The translations under genes were made by a program, and so were the position numbers. DNA of 64,000 bases, from positions 248,001 through 312,000 of the forward strand of contig NZ_CP128846.1 of assembly GCF_030388665.1 (NCBI RefSeq), in the 5' to 3' direction. This document shows, in pieces, positions 14,966 to 25,309 of the stretch. The first letter of the stretch is position 1. Each line of letters begins with the position of its first letter. The DNA is from Streptomyces flavofungini. Lineage in GTDB: Bacteria; Actinomycetota; Actinomycetes; Streptomycetales; Streptomycetaceae. The notes beneath the pieces were generated by a model. It made no database searches and was not told the origin of the DNA. It was given only the letters and a program-made list of their open reading frames with translations.

Positions 14966-17900
14966 CTACAGCGGCTGGATCGAGATGTTCCGGTACCGCA
15001 CCGCGTTCGCGTGGTCCTGGAGCCGTACGGCACCCGCCGTCGGGCCCTCTGGATCCCCCGCTCCCGTCGGCCCGTCGATCGCCACGTCGTCGTGGACCTT
15101 GACGCCGTTCCACACGAGCGTCACGCGGGCGTCCTGCGTCTTCTTGCCGCTGTCGTCGTAGCGGGCGGCGCGGAAGGTGATGTCGTACGTCTGCCAGGTC
15201 CCCGGAGGCTTGGCCGCGTTGGTGTCGGGGGCCTTCTTCTTGTAGATCGCACCGGCCTCGTCGTCGGCCGGGGAGTCGTCGCCGTAGGAGTCCAGGATCT
15301 GGATCTCGTAGCGCTCCTGGAGGTACACGCCGCTGTTCGCGCGGTCCTGGCCGGTCACGTCCGGTGGGAGCTTCGGCAGCCAGAACTCGACGTGCAGTTC
15401 GTAGTCCTGGAACGCCTGCTTGGTGCGGATGTCTCCGCAGCAGACCTCCATCGCGCCGTCCCCGACGAGCGGCCACTGCGGGGTGCGGCCGTCGGTGTGC
15501 TGCCAGGGCGAGCGGTCGACGCCGTCGAAGAGTGTGGCCTTGGCGCCTTGGGGATGGACGGCGAGCAGGTCGAGGTTCACATGGCCGGTGTCGCCCTCGT
15601 CATGGCGGTACGTGATGGTGTTGGCGCCCGCCCGCAGCTTCAGGCGTTCGGTCCGCGTGGACCACTTGTCCCAGGTGCCGGTGGAGAGGAGCTTCGTCTG
15701 CCGCACCTTCTCGCCGTTGACGTGGACGCTCAGGGTCTTCGTCCCTGCCTGCGGATAGGGGCCGTTGGCGTACCGCAGGCCGACGTCGTAGGTGCCCGCC
15801 TTCTTCGTCCGGACGTCGAAGGTGGTGCTCGCGCCCTTGGTGCCGTAGCCGTCGACGAATCCGCTGCCGGAGTACGCGGCGTGGTTGTCGTTGGTGCGGG
15901 CCCCGCCGTCGAGCCGCGCCTCCTCTGCCTCGTACAGCGTCTGCGGGGCGGGCTTGACTCCGGGGATGCGGTTCAGGGTGTACCACGCCTCGGTGCTCCA
16001 CAGGCTCGTGCCGCCTTCGGCGGTGAAGGGGCGGGGCGAGCGCACATGGACGACGCGGTCGGCCTTCAGGCCCGGGATCTCCAGGGTGACCTTCTTGCGG
16101 TCGGACGAGAGCGTCGCCGAACGCACCGGCAGGGTCTCCTCGTCCACCTTGGGTCCGCCGTAGGCCGCCGTCGGGACGTAGCGCCACTGCGTGACCTGGT
16201 AGCGGGCGGCGAGCTTCGCGGCCGTCGCCTCGGAGACCGGCTTGGTGTACTCCATCTCGAAACCGGTCCGCGTGGCCCGCATGGCCTTGATGTCGAAGGC
16301 GTCGTCGCCCTGGGGCGTCAGCTTCTGCAGGCCGTGCTTCAGCTTGCCGGGCTGGCCCCAGTTGCCGCCGGCTCCCAGACCACCGGCGTACAGGGCGCCG
16401 TCAGGCCCCGTGCTGAGCCGGTTGACTCCGGCCTCCAGGCCCTGCGTGAAGCGGAAGACCGCGCCCTGGTACTCGCCGCCGACCTTCTCCAGGGACGCCC
16501 GCTGCACCCCGCCGTACGTCACGTCGCCGAACAGCAACTGCCCTGCGAAGGTGCCCTCCTTCAGGAGGACCGGTGTGCTCGGCGAGTTGCCGATCTCGTT
16601 CTGCGGCAGCCACAGCACGGGACGGGTGACGGGCTTGTCGTCGAACGGCCCGTCGGGGTTGGTGTGGTGGTTGAAGAAGCGGCCCTGCTTGACGTGCAGG
16701 AGTTTCGACGAGGGCAGCCAGCCGCCCTGGTTGTCGGTGGCGAACAGCTCGCCCTCGGGTCCCCAGCCGATGCCGTTGGGCGTGCGCAGGCCGCCCGCGA
16801 CGTAGGAGACCTCGCCGGTCGCGCGGTTGACCTTGATGGTGGTGCCGCGGTTCTTCGCGGGCTGCGGGTCCGTCGTGGCGCCGCCGAGGTTGATCGCGAC
16901 GGACAGGTTCAGATAGAAGAAGCCGTCCCGGTAGAGCAGGCCGAAGGCGAACTCGTGGAAGTTCTTGCCGAACGGCCAGGTGGCGACGGTCTCGTACGCG
17001 TCGGTGACGTCGTCGCCGTTGTCGTCCTTCAGCCGGGTCAGCTCGTGCTTCTGGGAGACGTACAGCGAGCCGTCGACGTACTTGAGGCCCATCGGTTCCT
17101 TCAGGCCCTCGGCGACCTTCTTGGTGGTCACCTTCTCGGGGCCGGTGCTCCCGGTGACGTTGTCGAGGAGGTAGACCTCGCCCTTGGTGTTGTCGGTGCC
17201 GCCCCAGGTGGCCACGGCGAGGCGGCCGTCGGGCAGCCAGTCCATCGCGGAGACCTGCGGCTCGAACCCCTTCGGCCTGAGGTCGGTGAGCCGGTAGTCG
17301 GGGTGGACGCCGTCCAGCGGGAGGCCGTCGCCCGGCGTCTCCGTGGAGCCCGCGCACTCCTTGCGGCCCGGCGCGGTGACGCGCACGACGCCCTTGTCGG
17401 TGCTCAGGACCGAGTTCGGCACGACGGCGAAGTCACCGGCGCCCGGCGGCTTCCAGGCGAGCGTGACCTGCTGCTCCCCGCCTGCCTCGAAGTGCTCGAT
17501 GAACAGCGCGTGGTATCCGGCCGTCAGCTCGACCGTGCCTTCCTTGGGGCTCGGCCCGTGCTGGCCGTCGTGGTCGATGACCCGCTTGTTGTCGATCAGC
17601 AACCGGGAGCCGTCGTCGCTGGTGAGACGGAAGGTGTAGGTGCCGTCCTGCGGGACGTCGAGGTTGGCGATGGTGTGCGAGACGAAGTTGTCGGCGAGGC
17701 CGCCGAAGTCCGCGGCCTCCTTCCAGTCGACGACCGGCTTCAGCTCGTCGACGTTCGGGGTCTGCCCGGGCTTGAGCTCGCACAGCTTGTTCAAGGGCCG
17801 CTGCATGTCGTAGACGCGCTGGGTGACCCCCGGCTCCTGCGGCGGGAGTTCGACGAAGGGGCTCGGATCGTCGGCGGCGGAGACGGTCGCCGGGGCGGGG

Positions 17901-18013
17901 GCCGCCCAGGCCGCTCCGGTGGCGCCCGTGGCCCCGGTGACCCCGGCGAGGAGGGATCCGACGGCCCATAAGCTCAAGCGGGTACGGAATCTTCGGTACG
18001 ACCGTGCGCTCAT
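14966..18013 (-). CDS. Large secreted multidomain protein: PA14, sugar-dehydrogenase-type beta-propeller, CBM, DUF1080-like domain
   Basis: Extracellular protein of 1015 residues that probably binds and processes carbohydrate. A signal peptide (RLSLWAVGSLLAGV, Ala-rich cleavage near 45) precedes a PA14-like sugar-binding module (about 63-188; TYTFRLTSDDGSRLLIDNK). A glucose/sorbosone-dehydrogenase-like propeller follows (about 235-520; AMDWLPDGRLAVATWGG, LRTPNGIGWGPEGELFATDNQ), then a CBM35/6-like module (TLYEAEEARLDGGARTNDNH). The last domain is of the DUF1080/3-keto-disaccharide hydrolase type (TLFDGVDRSPWQ to the end), lectin-like in fold. GGGAG lies before the ATG at 18013. DUF1080 domains are tied to 3-keto-glycoside cleavage, so oxidation or cleavage of a sugar polymer is a fair inference. 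It is separated from the upstream esterase gene by a 24-bp minisatellite. Confidence 0.85.
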   Translation of the reverse strand: MSARSYRRFRTRLSLWAVGSLLAGVTGATGATGAAWAAPAPATVSAADDPSPFVELPPQEPGVTQRVYDMQRPLNKLCELKPGQTPNVDELKPVVDWKEAADFGGLADNFVSHTIANLDVPQDGTYTFRLTSDDGSRLLIDNKRVIDHDGQHGPSPKEGTVELTAGYHALFIEHFEAGGEQQVTLAWKPPGAGDFAVVPNSVLSTDKGVVRVTAPGRKECAGSTETPGDGLPLDGVHPDYRLTDLRPKGFEPQVSAMDWLPDGRLAVATWGGTDNTKGEVYLLDNVTGSTGPEKVTTKKVAEGLKEPMGLKYVDGSLYVSQKHELTRLKDDNGDDVTDAYETVATWPFGKNFHEFAFGLLYRDGFFYLNLSVAINLGGATTDPQPAKNRGTTIKVNRATGEVSYVAGGLRTPNGIGWGPEGELFATDNQGGWLPSSKLLHVKQGRFFNHHTNPDGPFDDKPVTRPVLWLPQNEIGNSPSTPVLLKEGTFAGQLLFGDVTYGGVQRASLEKVGGEYQGAVFRFTQGLEAGVNRLSTGPDGALYAGGLGAGGNWGQPGKLKHGLQKLTPQGDDAFDIKAMRATRTGFEMEYTKPVSEATAAKLAARYQVTQWRYVPTAAYGGPKVDEETLPVRSATLSSDRKKVTLEIPGLKADRVVHVRSPRPFTAEGGTSLWSTEAWYTLNRIPGVKPAPQTLYEAEEARLDGGARTNDNHAAYSGSGFVDGYGTKGASTTFDVRTKKAGTYDVGLRYANGPYPQAGTKTLSVHVNGEKVRQTKLLSTGTWDKWSTRTERLKLRAGANTITYRHDEGDTGHVNLDLLAVHPQGAKATLFDGVDRSPWQHTDGRTPQWPLVGDGAMEVCCGDIRTKQAFQDYELHVEFWLPKLPPDVTGQDRANSGVYLQERYEIQILDSYGDDSPADDEAGAIYKKKAPDTNAAKPPGTWQTYDITFRAARYDDSGKKTQDARVTLVWNGVKVHDDVAIDGPTGAGDPEGPTAGAVRLQDHANAVRYRNISIQPL

Positions 18014-18216
18014 TGCTGCTCCCGGCAGGTGATGAGGCGAAGGGACCTGGCGTTCCTGCCACCGCGACGCGCACGGTGTGGCGTCCGGCGCCACAGGGGC
18101 TCCGGGCACGTGCGGGTGACTTGGGGCGGGACGCTAGTCAGCTTTCATCGAACCCGGAACCCCTTGCGCGACAAGGAACGCAACTTTTTCTCGCGTCAGG
18201 ACAAAGCGTGCCCCGC

Positions 18217-18327
18217 GGAACCGGAGGCGCGCGGTCCCGCGGAACCGGAGGCGCGCGGTCCCGCGGAACCGGCGGGCGCGGTCCTCTGGGATCGGAGGCG
18301 CGCGGCCCCCTGGAACCGGCGGCGCGG
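18217..18327. repeat. 24-bp minisatellite, four to five copies
   Basis: Unit GGAACCGGAGGCGCGCGGTC plus CCGC. Two copies are identical (18217-18240, 18241-18264), two are diverged (18265-18288, 18289-18312), and a partial copy follows. It lies in the 384-bp gap between two minus-strand secreted-enzyme genes. The period is a multiple of three, so it stays open as an Arg/Pro-rich frame on the minus strand, but no ribosome site supports translation. The rest of the gap holds nothing recognisable. Confidence 0.8.
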
Positions 18328-18397
18328 AGCACGGACTCCCCGCGCCACCGGGCCCGGTGTCGTCACCGAGCAGGCGCCCGGACAGCCGGGCGACCGG

Positions 18398-19867
18398 TCA
18401 GGGCGCGATGCCCACGCCCGGGACGCGCCCCCAACTCCGCTCCTGCGCCGCCGTCATCGCGGGCCAGGAGTGACCGCCGGGGCGCGGCCGCACCCGCGAG
18501 GCGTACTCCCCCGGCACGAAGCGGGGGTCGTAGAAGCAGCCCGTGCCGTACGTCGCGTCGAAGGCCGGGCAGGCGGCGGCCACGGACGCCGGCGTGGGCT
18601 TCCTGCCCGTGCGCACCCAGGTGTCCAGCGCGGCGAGGGAGTTGGCGTACTCGGCCTTGCTCAGCCCGCTGTGCTCGTTCTCCCGTGTGAACGTCTGCAC
18701 CAGATGCCGGTCCCGGCCCGCTCCGCGCAGCGAGGCGCGGTAGGCCGCCTCGTGCTCGACGAAGGCCGTCGGGTCGTCGATCGCGTGCAGCGTGAGCACG
18801 GGGATCGAGACCTTTCCGGTGAGGTCGCTGTCGTACGACAGGTCGCGGGCCGCGGTGGGATCGGCCGAGAACCGCTGCACCCCGGCGTTGAGGGTCTTGT
18901 CGTCGTGGGAACCGGAGTAGCGCACGCCCTTGTTGCCGAAGGGATTGCGCCCGCCGAGGCGCTTGTCGACGATGTCGCGGAAGGTGAAGGTCGCGAACTT
19001 CAGGTGGGATTCCAGGCTGCGTTCCGGGATCCGGGTGACGGCGAGGATGTCATCGAGGTTGCGCTGCTGGCGGGTTGTGCGGTCGGTGGGCGCGGAGCCC
19101 AGGCCTGTGCACTCCTGCAGCCGTGCCTCCAGGTCGGCGCCCGTCATCGTGGAGTCCTTCGGCAGTCCGCTCCACAGCGGGTACGGGGGCTCGGACGGCC
19201 GGGGGTGGTTCCGGCAGTAGTACTGGTAGACGACGCGGAGGTCCACGCGGTAGTCGTAGCCCCGCGAGCCGCCGCCGAGCACGCCGTTGGTCAGCAGCGC
19301 GCCGTCGTAGGGCCGTCGGCCGCGCGAGCCGTAGGTCTCGACGGCCTTGGCGGCGACGTCACCTCCCCAGGACTGGCCGTGCAGGTAGGTCTTCCGCGGC
19401 GCCCGGAACTCACGCGCGAAGAGCCTGCGCAGGTTCTCGGTGTCCGCGGCCGCCATCCGCGTGCCGTAGCCGCCCCGGCGGTAGGAGGAGCCCGCCCACG
19501 CGTACCCCTCGTCCACCAGCACCGACCAGCGGTCGAGGTCCTCCATGCTGCGCCGCGGGTCGGAACCGGCGCCGAGGTCGGGGCCGCCGTGCGCGTGCAG
19601 GACCAGGGAGCCGTTCCAGTCCCGGGGGACGGCGATGGTGTAGTACGCGCCGTTGCCGTCCCGGCCCGTGTAGCAGGTGGCTTGCGCGCCCACGCTCGCC
19701 GGGCAGTCCACGGGGTGGGGGCGTCCGGGGTCGGCCGCGGTGGCGGGGGCCGGTCCCGCGAGGCCCGCCATGAGGGCGACGACGCCACCGGCGAGGACGG
19801 CGGCGTACCCCCGCCGGTGGGACGTGTGGGAACGGCGCGGTCGCCGTGCGGTCAGCCAGTTGCCCAT
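18398..19867 (-). CDS. Secreted alpha/beta hydrolase (esterase/depolymerase-like)
   Basis: Extracellular serine hydrolase of 489 residues. A twin-basic N-terminus (RRPRRSHTSHRRG) and hydrophobic helix precede cleavage near PATAADP. The fold is an alpha/beta hydrolase: oxyanion-region LVLHAHGGPDLG, nucleophile elbow KTYLHGQSWGGDVAAKA (Ser about 166), acid-strand PVLTLHAIDDPTAFVEHE and a late His in ENEHSGLS. The HGQSWGG context resembles hydroxybutyrate-depolymerase/tannase-like enzymes. Six or more cysteines suggest disulfides. GGAAGGAC precedes the ATG. Substrate uncertain. Confidence 0.85.
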   Translation of the reverse strand: MGNWLTARRPRRSHTSHRRGYAAVLAGGVVALMAGLAGPAPATAADPGRPHPVDCPASVGAQATCYTGRDGNGAYYTIAVPRDWNGSLVLHAHGGPDLGAGSDPRRSMEDLDRWSVLVDEGYAWAGSSYRRGGYGTRMAAADTENLRRLFAREFRAPRKTYLHGQSWGGDVAAKAVETYGSRGRRPYDGALLTNGVLGGGSRGYDYRVDLRVVYQYYCRNHPRPSEPPYPLWSGLPKDSTMTGADLEARLQECTGLGSAPTDRTTRQQRNLDDILAVTRIPERSLESHLKFATFTFRDIVDKRLGGRNPFGNKGVRYSGSHDDKTLNAGVQRFSADPTAARDLSYDSDLTGKVSIPVLTLHAIDDPTAFVEHEAAYRASLRGAGRDRHLVQTFTRENEHSGLSKAEYANSLAALDTWVRTGRKPTPASVAAACPAFDATYGTGCFYDPRFVPGEYASRVRPRPGGHSWPAMTAAQERSWGRVPGVGIAP

Positions 19868-19959
19868 GAGTCGTCCTTCCCCGGGCCTCCAGGCGCGGCC
19901 CTCGCGCGGAGGGCTCGATGCTAGGCACCGGTGAAGTGGCGTACGAGAGCCCGGGGATT

Positions 19960-19985
19960 GCGTTCATATTGATCTCCGTGAACGC
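19960..19985. promoter_or_regulatory. Inverted repeat upstream of the secreted hydrolase
   Basis: GCGTTCA (19960-19966) and TGAACGC (19979-19985) are perfect 7-bp arms separated by 12 bp, in the 234-bp gap upstream of the minus-strand hydrolase gene. The geometry suits a dimeric regulator. No family is assigned. Confidence 0.4.
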
Positions 19986-20101
19986 CCCGTATGGCCCTCC
20001 ACGCCCCCCTGCGGCCCCCCGCGGTCGCCCCTTTGGAACCCCCCCCTCCGCGGCCGTCCCTTGCCGCCCTCCAGGCACCTGCCCAGGGCCTCATCGCCCG
20101 C

Positions 20102-21382
20102 TCAGGACGTCACGGTCCCCGCCCCGGCCAGGCGCTCCGCCAGATACCGCTGGAACTGCCACAGCGGACGCTCCAGATGGGAGAAGCGGCCCGCCGAGGG
20201 CGCGGGGTCGGTGGCGAGACCTCGCTGCACACCGCGGATGGCCACCAGGTCCTCCGCCTGGATGATCTCGAACTGCTGCCGGGAGGCCTCCACATAGGCG
20301 TCGAAGCCGGGCCGCTCCTTGGCCTCCTCGGGGACCAGGATCGTGAAGACCGCGTCGTGGCCGCCCGGGCCCCTCGGGATCCAGCGTGCGAACGCGACGC
20401 TGTCGGGCATCATGGCCATCGCCAGATTCGGGAAGACACCCGCCACCGTCATGCCGGAGAGCTGGCGCATGCCGAGTCCCGGGATGAGGGTGCCGACCAG
20501 GTCCATGCCGTCCGCTCCCTGCGGGATCTCCATGTCGAGGGCGAACGGGGTGTACATGCTGAACCCGCGCCCCTCGCACTCGTCGACGACCGTGTCCTTG
20601 CCGGGCAGGATCCGCTCCAGGGAGTCGGCGTGCGAACCCATGTGGTGGTAGTTCTCCGAACCGTTCTCGAACGCAACCTTCCAGTTCGCGGGGACGCCGT
20701 CCCAGCGGGCCGTGAACCCGACGACCAGGTCCTCGACGCGATACGGCGCCACCGTGGCCTCGAGTGCGCCCAGCTGCGGGGCGAGCGGGGCCGCGTCGGG
20801 GTCCGCAGTGACCATCAGCAGGCCGTGCCAGACCTCCAGGCGGTACTGGGGAAGCCGACAGGCGGCGCGGTCGAACTCGACCTTGTTCATCAGCGGGGCG
20901 CCCGCGAGCTGTCCCGCGAACTCGCCGTTCAGGCGGTACGTCCAGGTGTGGTACGGACAGGTGAGCCGTTTGAGCGAGCCCTGGTCGGGGGTCGACTCGG
21001 GCGGCAGCACGTCCATGAAGCGGTGCCTGCACACCCTCGACAGCGCGTGCAGGTCGCCGTTCTCGTCACGGGTGATCACCAAGGGCCGGCCGAGGTCGTC
21101 CACGCGCAGATAGTCGCCGGGGCGGGCGACCTGTGAGACGTGGCCGACGCAGATCCAGTCGCCGCCGAAGATGCGGTCCATCTCCAGTTCGTGGAAGTCC
21201 GCGCTGGTGTAGGCCCGGGCGGGCAGGGTCTCACCGCGCTCCAGGGGCAGCTGGGCGAGCCGCGCCAGTTCGCCGAGCAGGGCGGGCAGTCCGCCGTCCG
21301 GGGATCCGCCCCGCGGGGAGAGACGTCCGTCGTGCGGGGAGGAGACTCCGCCGTGCGGGGAGGAAAGTCCTTCGTGCAGCAT
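20102..21382 (-). CDS. Rieske non-heme iron oxygenase, alpha-subunit type
   Basis: Aromatic-ring-hydroxylating or choline-monooxygenase-like oxygenase, 426 residues. The N-terminal Rieske [2Fe-2S] site is CRH (118-120) with CPYH (142-145). The C-terminal catalytic domain has the mononuclear iron histidines in SENYHHMGSHAD (about 246 and 251). The start is ATG 21382 (MLHEGLSSPHGG); upstream residues in the open frame look non-coding. The first 25 residues hold a short repeat (SSPHGG/SSPHDG). No ferredoxin or reductase is adjacent. A DasR-like site lies about 165 bp upstream. Substrate unknown. Confidence 0.9.
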   Translation of the reverse strand: MLHEGLSSPHGGVSSPHDGRLSPRGGSPDGGLPALLGELARLAQLPLERGETLPARAYTSADFHELEMDRIFGGDWICVGHVSQVARPGDYLRVDDLGRPLVITRDENGDLHALSRVCRHRFMDVLPPESTPDQGSLKRLTCPYHTWTYRLNGEFAGQLAGAPLMNKVEFDRAACRLPQYRLEVWHGLLMVTADPDAAPLAPQLGALEATVAPYRVEDLVVGFTARWDGVPANWKVAFENGSENYHHMGSHADSLERILPGKDTVVDECEGRGFSMYTPFALDMEIPQGADGMDLVGTLIPGLGMRQLSGMTVAGVFPNLAMAMMPDSVAFARWIPRGPGGHDAVFTILVPEEAKERPGFDAYVEASRQQFEIIQAEDLVAIRGVQRGLATDPAPSAGRFSHLERPLWQFQRYLAERLAGAGTVTS

Positions 21383-21547
21383 CGTGGCACCGCCTTCAGT
21401 CCGGGATCTCCTTTCATGCTCCGCCGCGGCCGACGGAACGGGATCGACAGCCTGAACGACATTCACGTACATCCTTCGGCTGACCCGGGCAACCCGGATG
21501 TCCGATGCACGTGAGACAGGCAATCGACGTAAACTCGCCCCTCACCT

Positions 21548-21563
21548 AAAGGTCTAGGCCAAT
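21548..21563. promoter_or_regulatory. DasR-responsive-element-like site
   Basis: AAAGGTCTAGGCCAAT resembles the Streptomyces dre consensus A(G/C)TGGTCTAGACCA(G/C)T. The central GGTCTAGxCC core is intact. It lies between the Rieske gene (minus) and the GH3 gene (plus). Confidence 0.45.
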
Positions 21564-21692
21564 GATCGACGACTGAGGCCCGTGAGGCGCGGGTCAACAC
21601 CGGACGGCCGCACTCCGTGACGGCCCCGAACCCCCCGCCTGGGCAGCGCATTTGAGCACACACCGGCACGGAACGACTCCTTGACGCGGTTG

Positions 21693-21708
21693 ATTGGTAT
21701 AGGCCAAT
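21693..21708. promoter_or_regulatory. DasR-responsive-element-like site upstream of the GH3 gene
   Basis: ATTGGTATAGGCCAAT has dre-like symmetry (ATTGG and CCAAT arms) and matches the dre core except at two central bases and the flanks. It sits 79 bp before the GH3 start, just after a TTGACG at 21681-21686. DasR represses chitin/N-acetylglucosamine genes, which suits this enzyme. Confidence 0.55.
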
Positions 21709-21786
21709 ATCCACCTCGTTCGCTCCGCTTTCGCCGCGGTCGACCGATCCGCCGATCCCGCACCCCGCTCCTCCCGGAGGTCCCTC

Positions 21787-23298
<1,512 letters not shown>

Positions 23299-23303
23299 GC
23301 ACC

Positions 23304-23329
23304 GGGGCGGCCCGACGCCGGGCCGCCCC
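23304..23329 (+). terminator. Hairpin terminator after the GH3 gene
   Basis: GGGGCGGCCCG and CGGGCCGCCCC form a perfect 11-bp stem with a 4-nt loop, 5 bp after the stop codon. It is very GC-rich without a U-tract. Confidence 0.75.
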
Positions 23330-23473
23330 GCAGCCGTGCGCGCGGGCGCGCCCGAAGCCTTCCACGACTGCCCGAAAGGGCAGTTCGCGGGGGCCTCGGG
23401 GGCAGCTCCACGGGCCCCGCCCCTGGTCGTGGACGCGGCAACACACCCGCTTCGGGCGGGGGTTGACTTCGCC

Positions 23474-23521
23474 CTTGGTCTAGTCCATCTTTGGTGGAAA
23501 CCGAAGCTGGTCTAGTCCACT
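23474..23521. promoter_or_regulatory. Pair of DasR-responsive-element-like sites
   Basis: CTTGGTCTAGTCCATC (23474-23489) and GCTGGTCTAGTCCACT (23506-23521) both carry TGGTCTAGTCCA, one base from the dre core TGGTCTAGACCA; the second matches the 16-bp consensus at 14 positions. Their centres are 32 bp apart, about three helical turns. They lie downstream of the GH3 gene and about 740 bp upstream of the five-gene operon. Confidence 0.6.
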
Positions 23522-24263
23522 CCGGGGCGGGTGTCCGCCGGACCCAGGACTCCGGTGCGGACCCGCCGCGGCGCGGGACGGCCGGCATCGCGCGTCCACC
23601 GCGGGCTTCTTGCCCCGGGAGCGGCGTCGAGTACGAGGAGGTAGCACCACCGGCTCTGTCGCCACCGAGCACCGCGGCGCTCGCGCCACCGGCACGACAG
23701 TGCCCCGCAGCCCTGCCACCCCGCTGCCCCTCCTCCCACCACGCCGCCCGCCCCGGACGCACCTGGCCGAGCGCGCGGCCCGGCGGACCACGGCCGAGCA
23801 CCCTTCGGCCCCGGCCCGCCGACGCGATCCGCACGCCATGCCACCCCCGTGGCCCCGGACCGACCATCCCCACGCCACGGCAGCCGCACCGACCATCCGT
23901 CACACCTCTCAACACCTCTCACCCTTCTCTCACGCCCGCACACCGCGCCCCATGCGGTCAGCGGGAAACGAACCCGCACGCACTCCGACCTCGGTCAGAC
24001 CGGGGCACGTCATCGCGCGACGCCCCGCGACCGGGCGCCCGCGTCCATCGCGGCACGCGCCGCCCCGGTACCGCCACCGGTCCGGCGGGCAGTGTCGCTC
24101 CCGGACCTCGACGACGGCAGCGCCTCGGCCGATCTCGTCGCCGCCTCCCCCAGCGAGGCCTCCCCCCACGCGCGAAACCGCCGGGCCGCGGCCCCTCCTG
24201 CCCTTTCGCCGTGCCCACAAGTGCCCCCCTTCACCGCGTCCCAGCAGCCTTGGAGGACCCCGC
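23522..24263. other. Long non-coding stretch before the five-gene operon
   Basis: About 740 bp with long open frames on both strands but no coherent domain, no ribosome site and irregular codon use. The plus strand is unusually C-rich (runs of CC, CACC and CGCC) and has few G-runs. It may be a very long leader for the downstream operon, a decayed gene, or spacer. I see no hairpin or riboswitch fold that I can name. Confidence 0.5.
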
Positions 24264-25289
24264 ATGTCCACCCCGTACGCATTCCTGCACCGTGCCGCGT
24301 CGGACCGCCCGTATTTCAGCGCGGACGGCGAGACGTACCTGGCGCAGTTCCCGCTGAACGAGATCAAGAAGGACCTCCCGCTCCGCGTCCTCACCGAGGA
24401 GCAGTTCACCTCCTGGCAGACGTACGGCTACGTGGTGGTCCCGGAGGCGATATCCACCGAGGCCGCGGGCCGTCTGCTCGACTTCGCCTGGGAGTTCCAG
24501 GGACTCGACCGGTCCCGGCCCGACACCTGGTACGAGGAGCGGGAGTTCGGCACCGACCTGGAGCGGGACCTCTACATCTACGGCTTCGTGGAGGCGTACC
24601 ACCACCAGCTCATCTGGGACAGCCGCCAGACGCAGCGGGTCTACGACGCGTTCGTCGACGTGTGGGACTGCGAGGAGCTGTGGGTCACCCTCGACCGGCT
24701 GAACCTCAACCCGCCGAACGTCAAGAACCGTGACCGCGCACTGATCGCGCCCACCGACGAGGGCTTCGACATCGAGCTGCACTGGGACGTCGACTCCACC
24801 CGCGGGGTGCTGCCGCAGCGGGTGCAGGGCATCATCGCGCTCCACGACACCCAGCCCGAGCTGGGCGGCTTCCAGTGCTCACCGGAGCTGTTCCGCCAGT
24901 TCGACCGGTGGAAGCTGGACCAGCCCGCGGACCGCGACCCGATCCGCCCCAACACCGACCGGGCCGAATTCCCTGTGGTGCGCCCCGAGTTGAAGGCGGG
25001 CGACCTGCTGATCTGGAACGGCATGCTGGCGCACGGCGTCGCCCCCAACACCTCCGACAACGGTGTCCGCTCGGTGCAGTACCTCTCCATGATGCCGGCG
25101 CTCGAGGAGAGCCACGCGCTGCGCAAGTCGCGCGTCGAGTCCTGGCGGAACCTGTCCACGCCGGACTGGAACGCCACGCTCGTCGGCGACGCCACGAAGC
25201 ACGAGTCGCTGCGCTACGGCACCGCCGAACTCACCGAGCTCGGCGAGAAGCTCCTCGGCCTCAGCTCCTGGCACGCCGACAACGCCTAG
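24264..25289 (+). CDS. Phytanoyl-CoA-dioxygenase-like Fe(II)/2-oxoglutarate oxygenase
   Basis: Predicted mononuclear iron oxygenase of 341 residues, hydroxylating an unknown small molecule. The facial triad is readable as H173-x-D175 (IELHWDVDSTRG) and H257 (GMLAHGVAPN), with an arginine at 269 (NGVRSVQYLSM) for 2-oxoglutarate. LPQRVQGIIALHDT and LKAGDLLIWNG are jelly-roll strands typical of the PhyH family. A GGAGG precedes the ATG. It is the first of five closely spaced genes (24264-29675) and probably tailors the same product as the decarboxylase and acyltransferase downstream. Confidence 0.88.
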   Translation: MSTPYAFLHRAASDRPYFSADGETYLAQFPLNEIKKDLPLRVLTEEQFTSWQTYGYVVVPEAISTEAAGRLLDFAWEFQGLDRSRPDTWYEEREFGTDLERDLYIYGFVEAYHHQLIWDSRQTQRVYDAFVDVWDCEELWVTLDRLNLNPPNVKNRDRALIAPTDEGFDIELHWDVDSTRGVLPQRVQGIIALHDTQPELGGFQCSPELFRQFDRWKLDQPADRDPIRPNTDRAEFPVVRPELKAGDLLIWNGMLAHGVAPNTSDNGVRSVQYLSMMPALEESHALRKSRVESWRNLSTPDWNATLVGDATKHESLRYGTAELTELGEKLLGLSSWHADNA

Positions 25290-25309
25290 TGGGGAAGCGA
25301 AGAGACGCC

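Noticed and set aside
14792..17971. 1059-codon plus-strand ORF
   Set aside because: Mirror of the PA14/propeller gene; Val/Leu/Gly-rich composition is typical of an antisense frame of a high-GC gene.
18138..18332. Arg/Pro-rich minus ORF over the 24-bp repeat
   Set aside because: It exists only because the repeat period is a multiple of three; no ribosome site or domain.
23610..24263. N-terminal extension of the oxygenase frame
   Set aside because: In frame and open but Pro/Arg/His-rich and without a ribosome site; GGAGG directly precedes the ATG at 24264.
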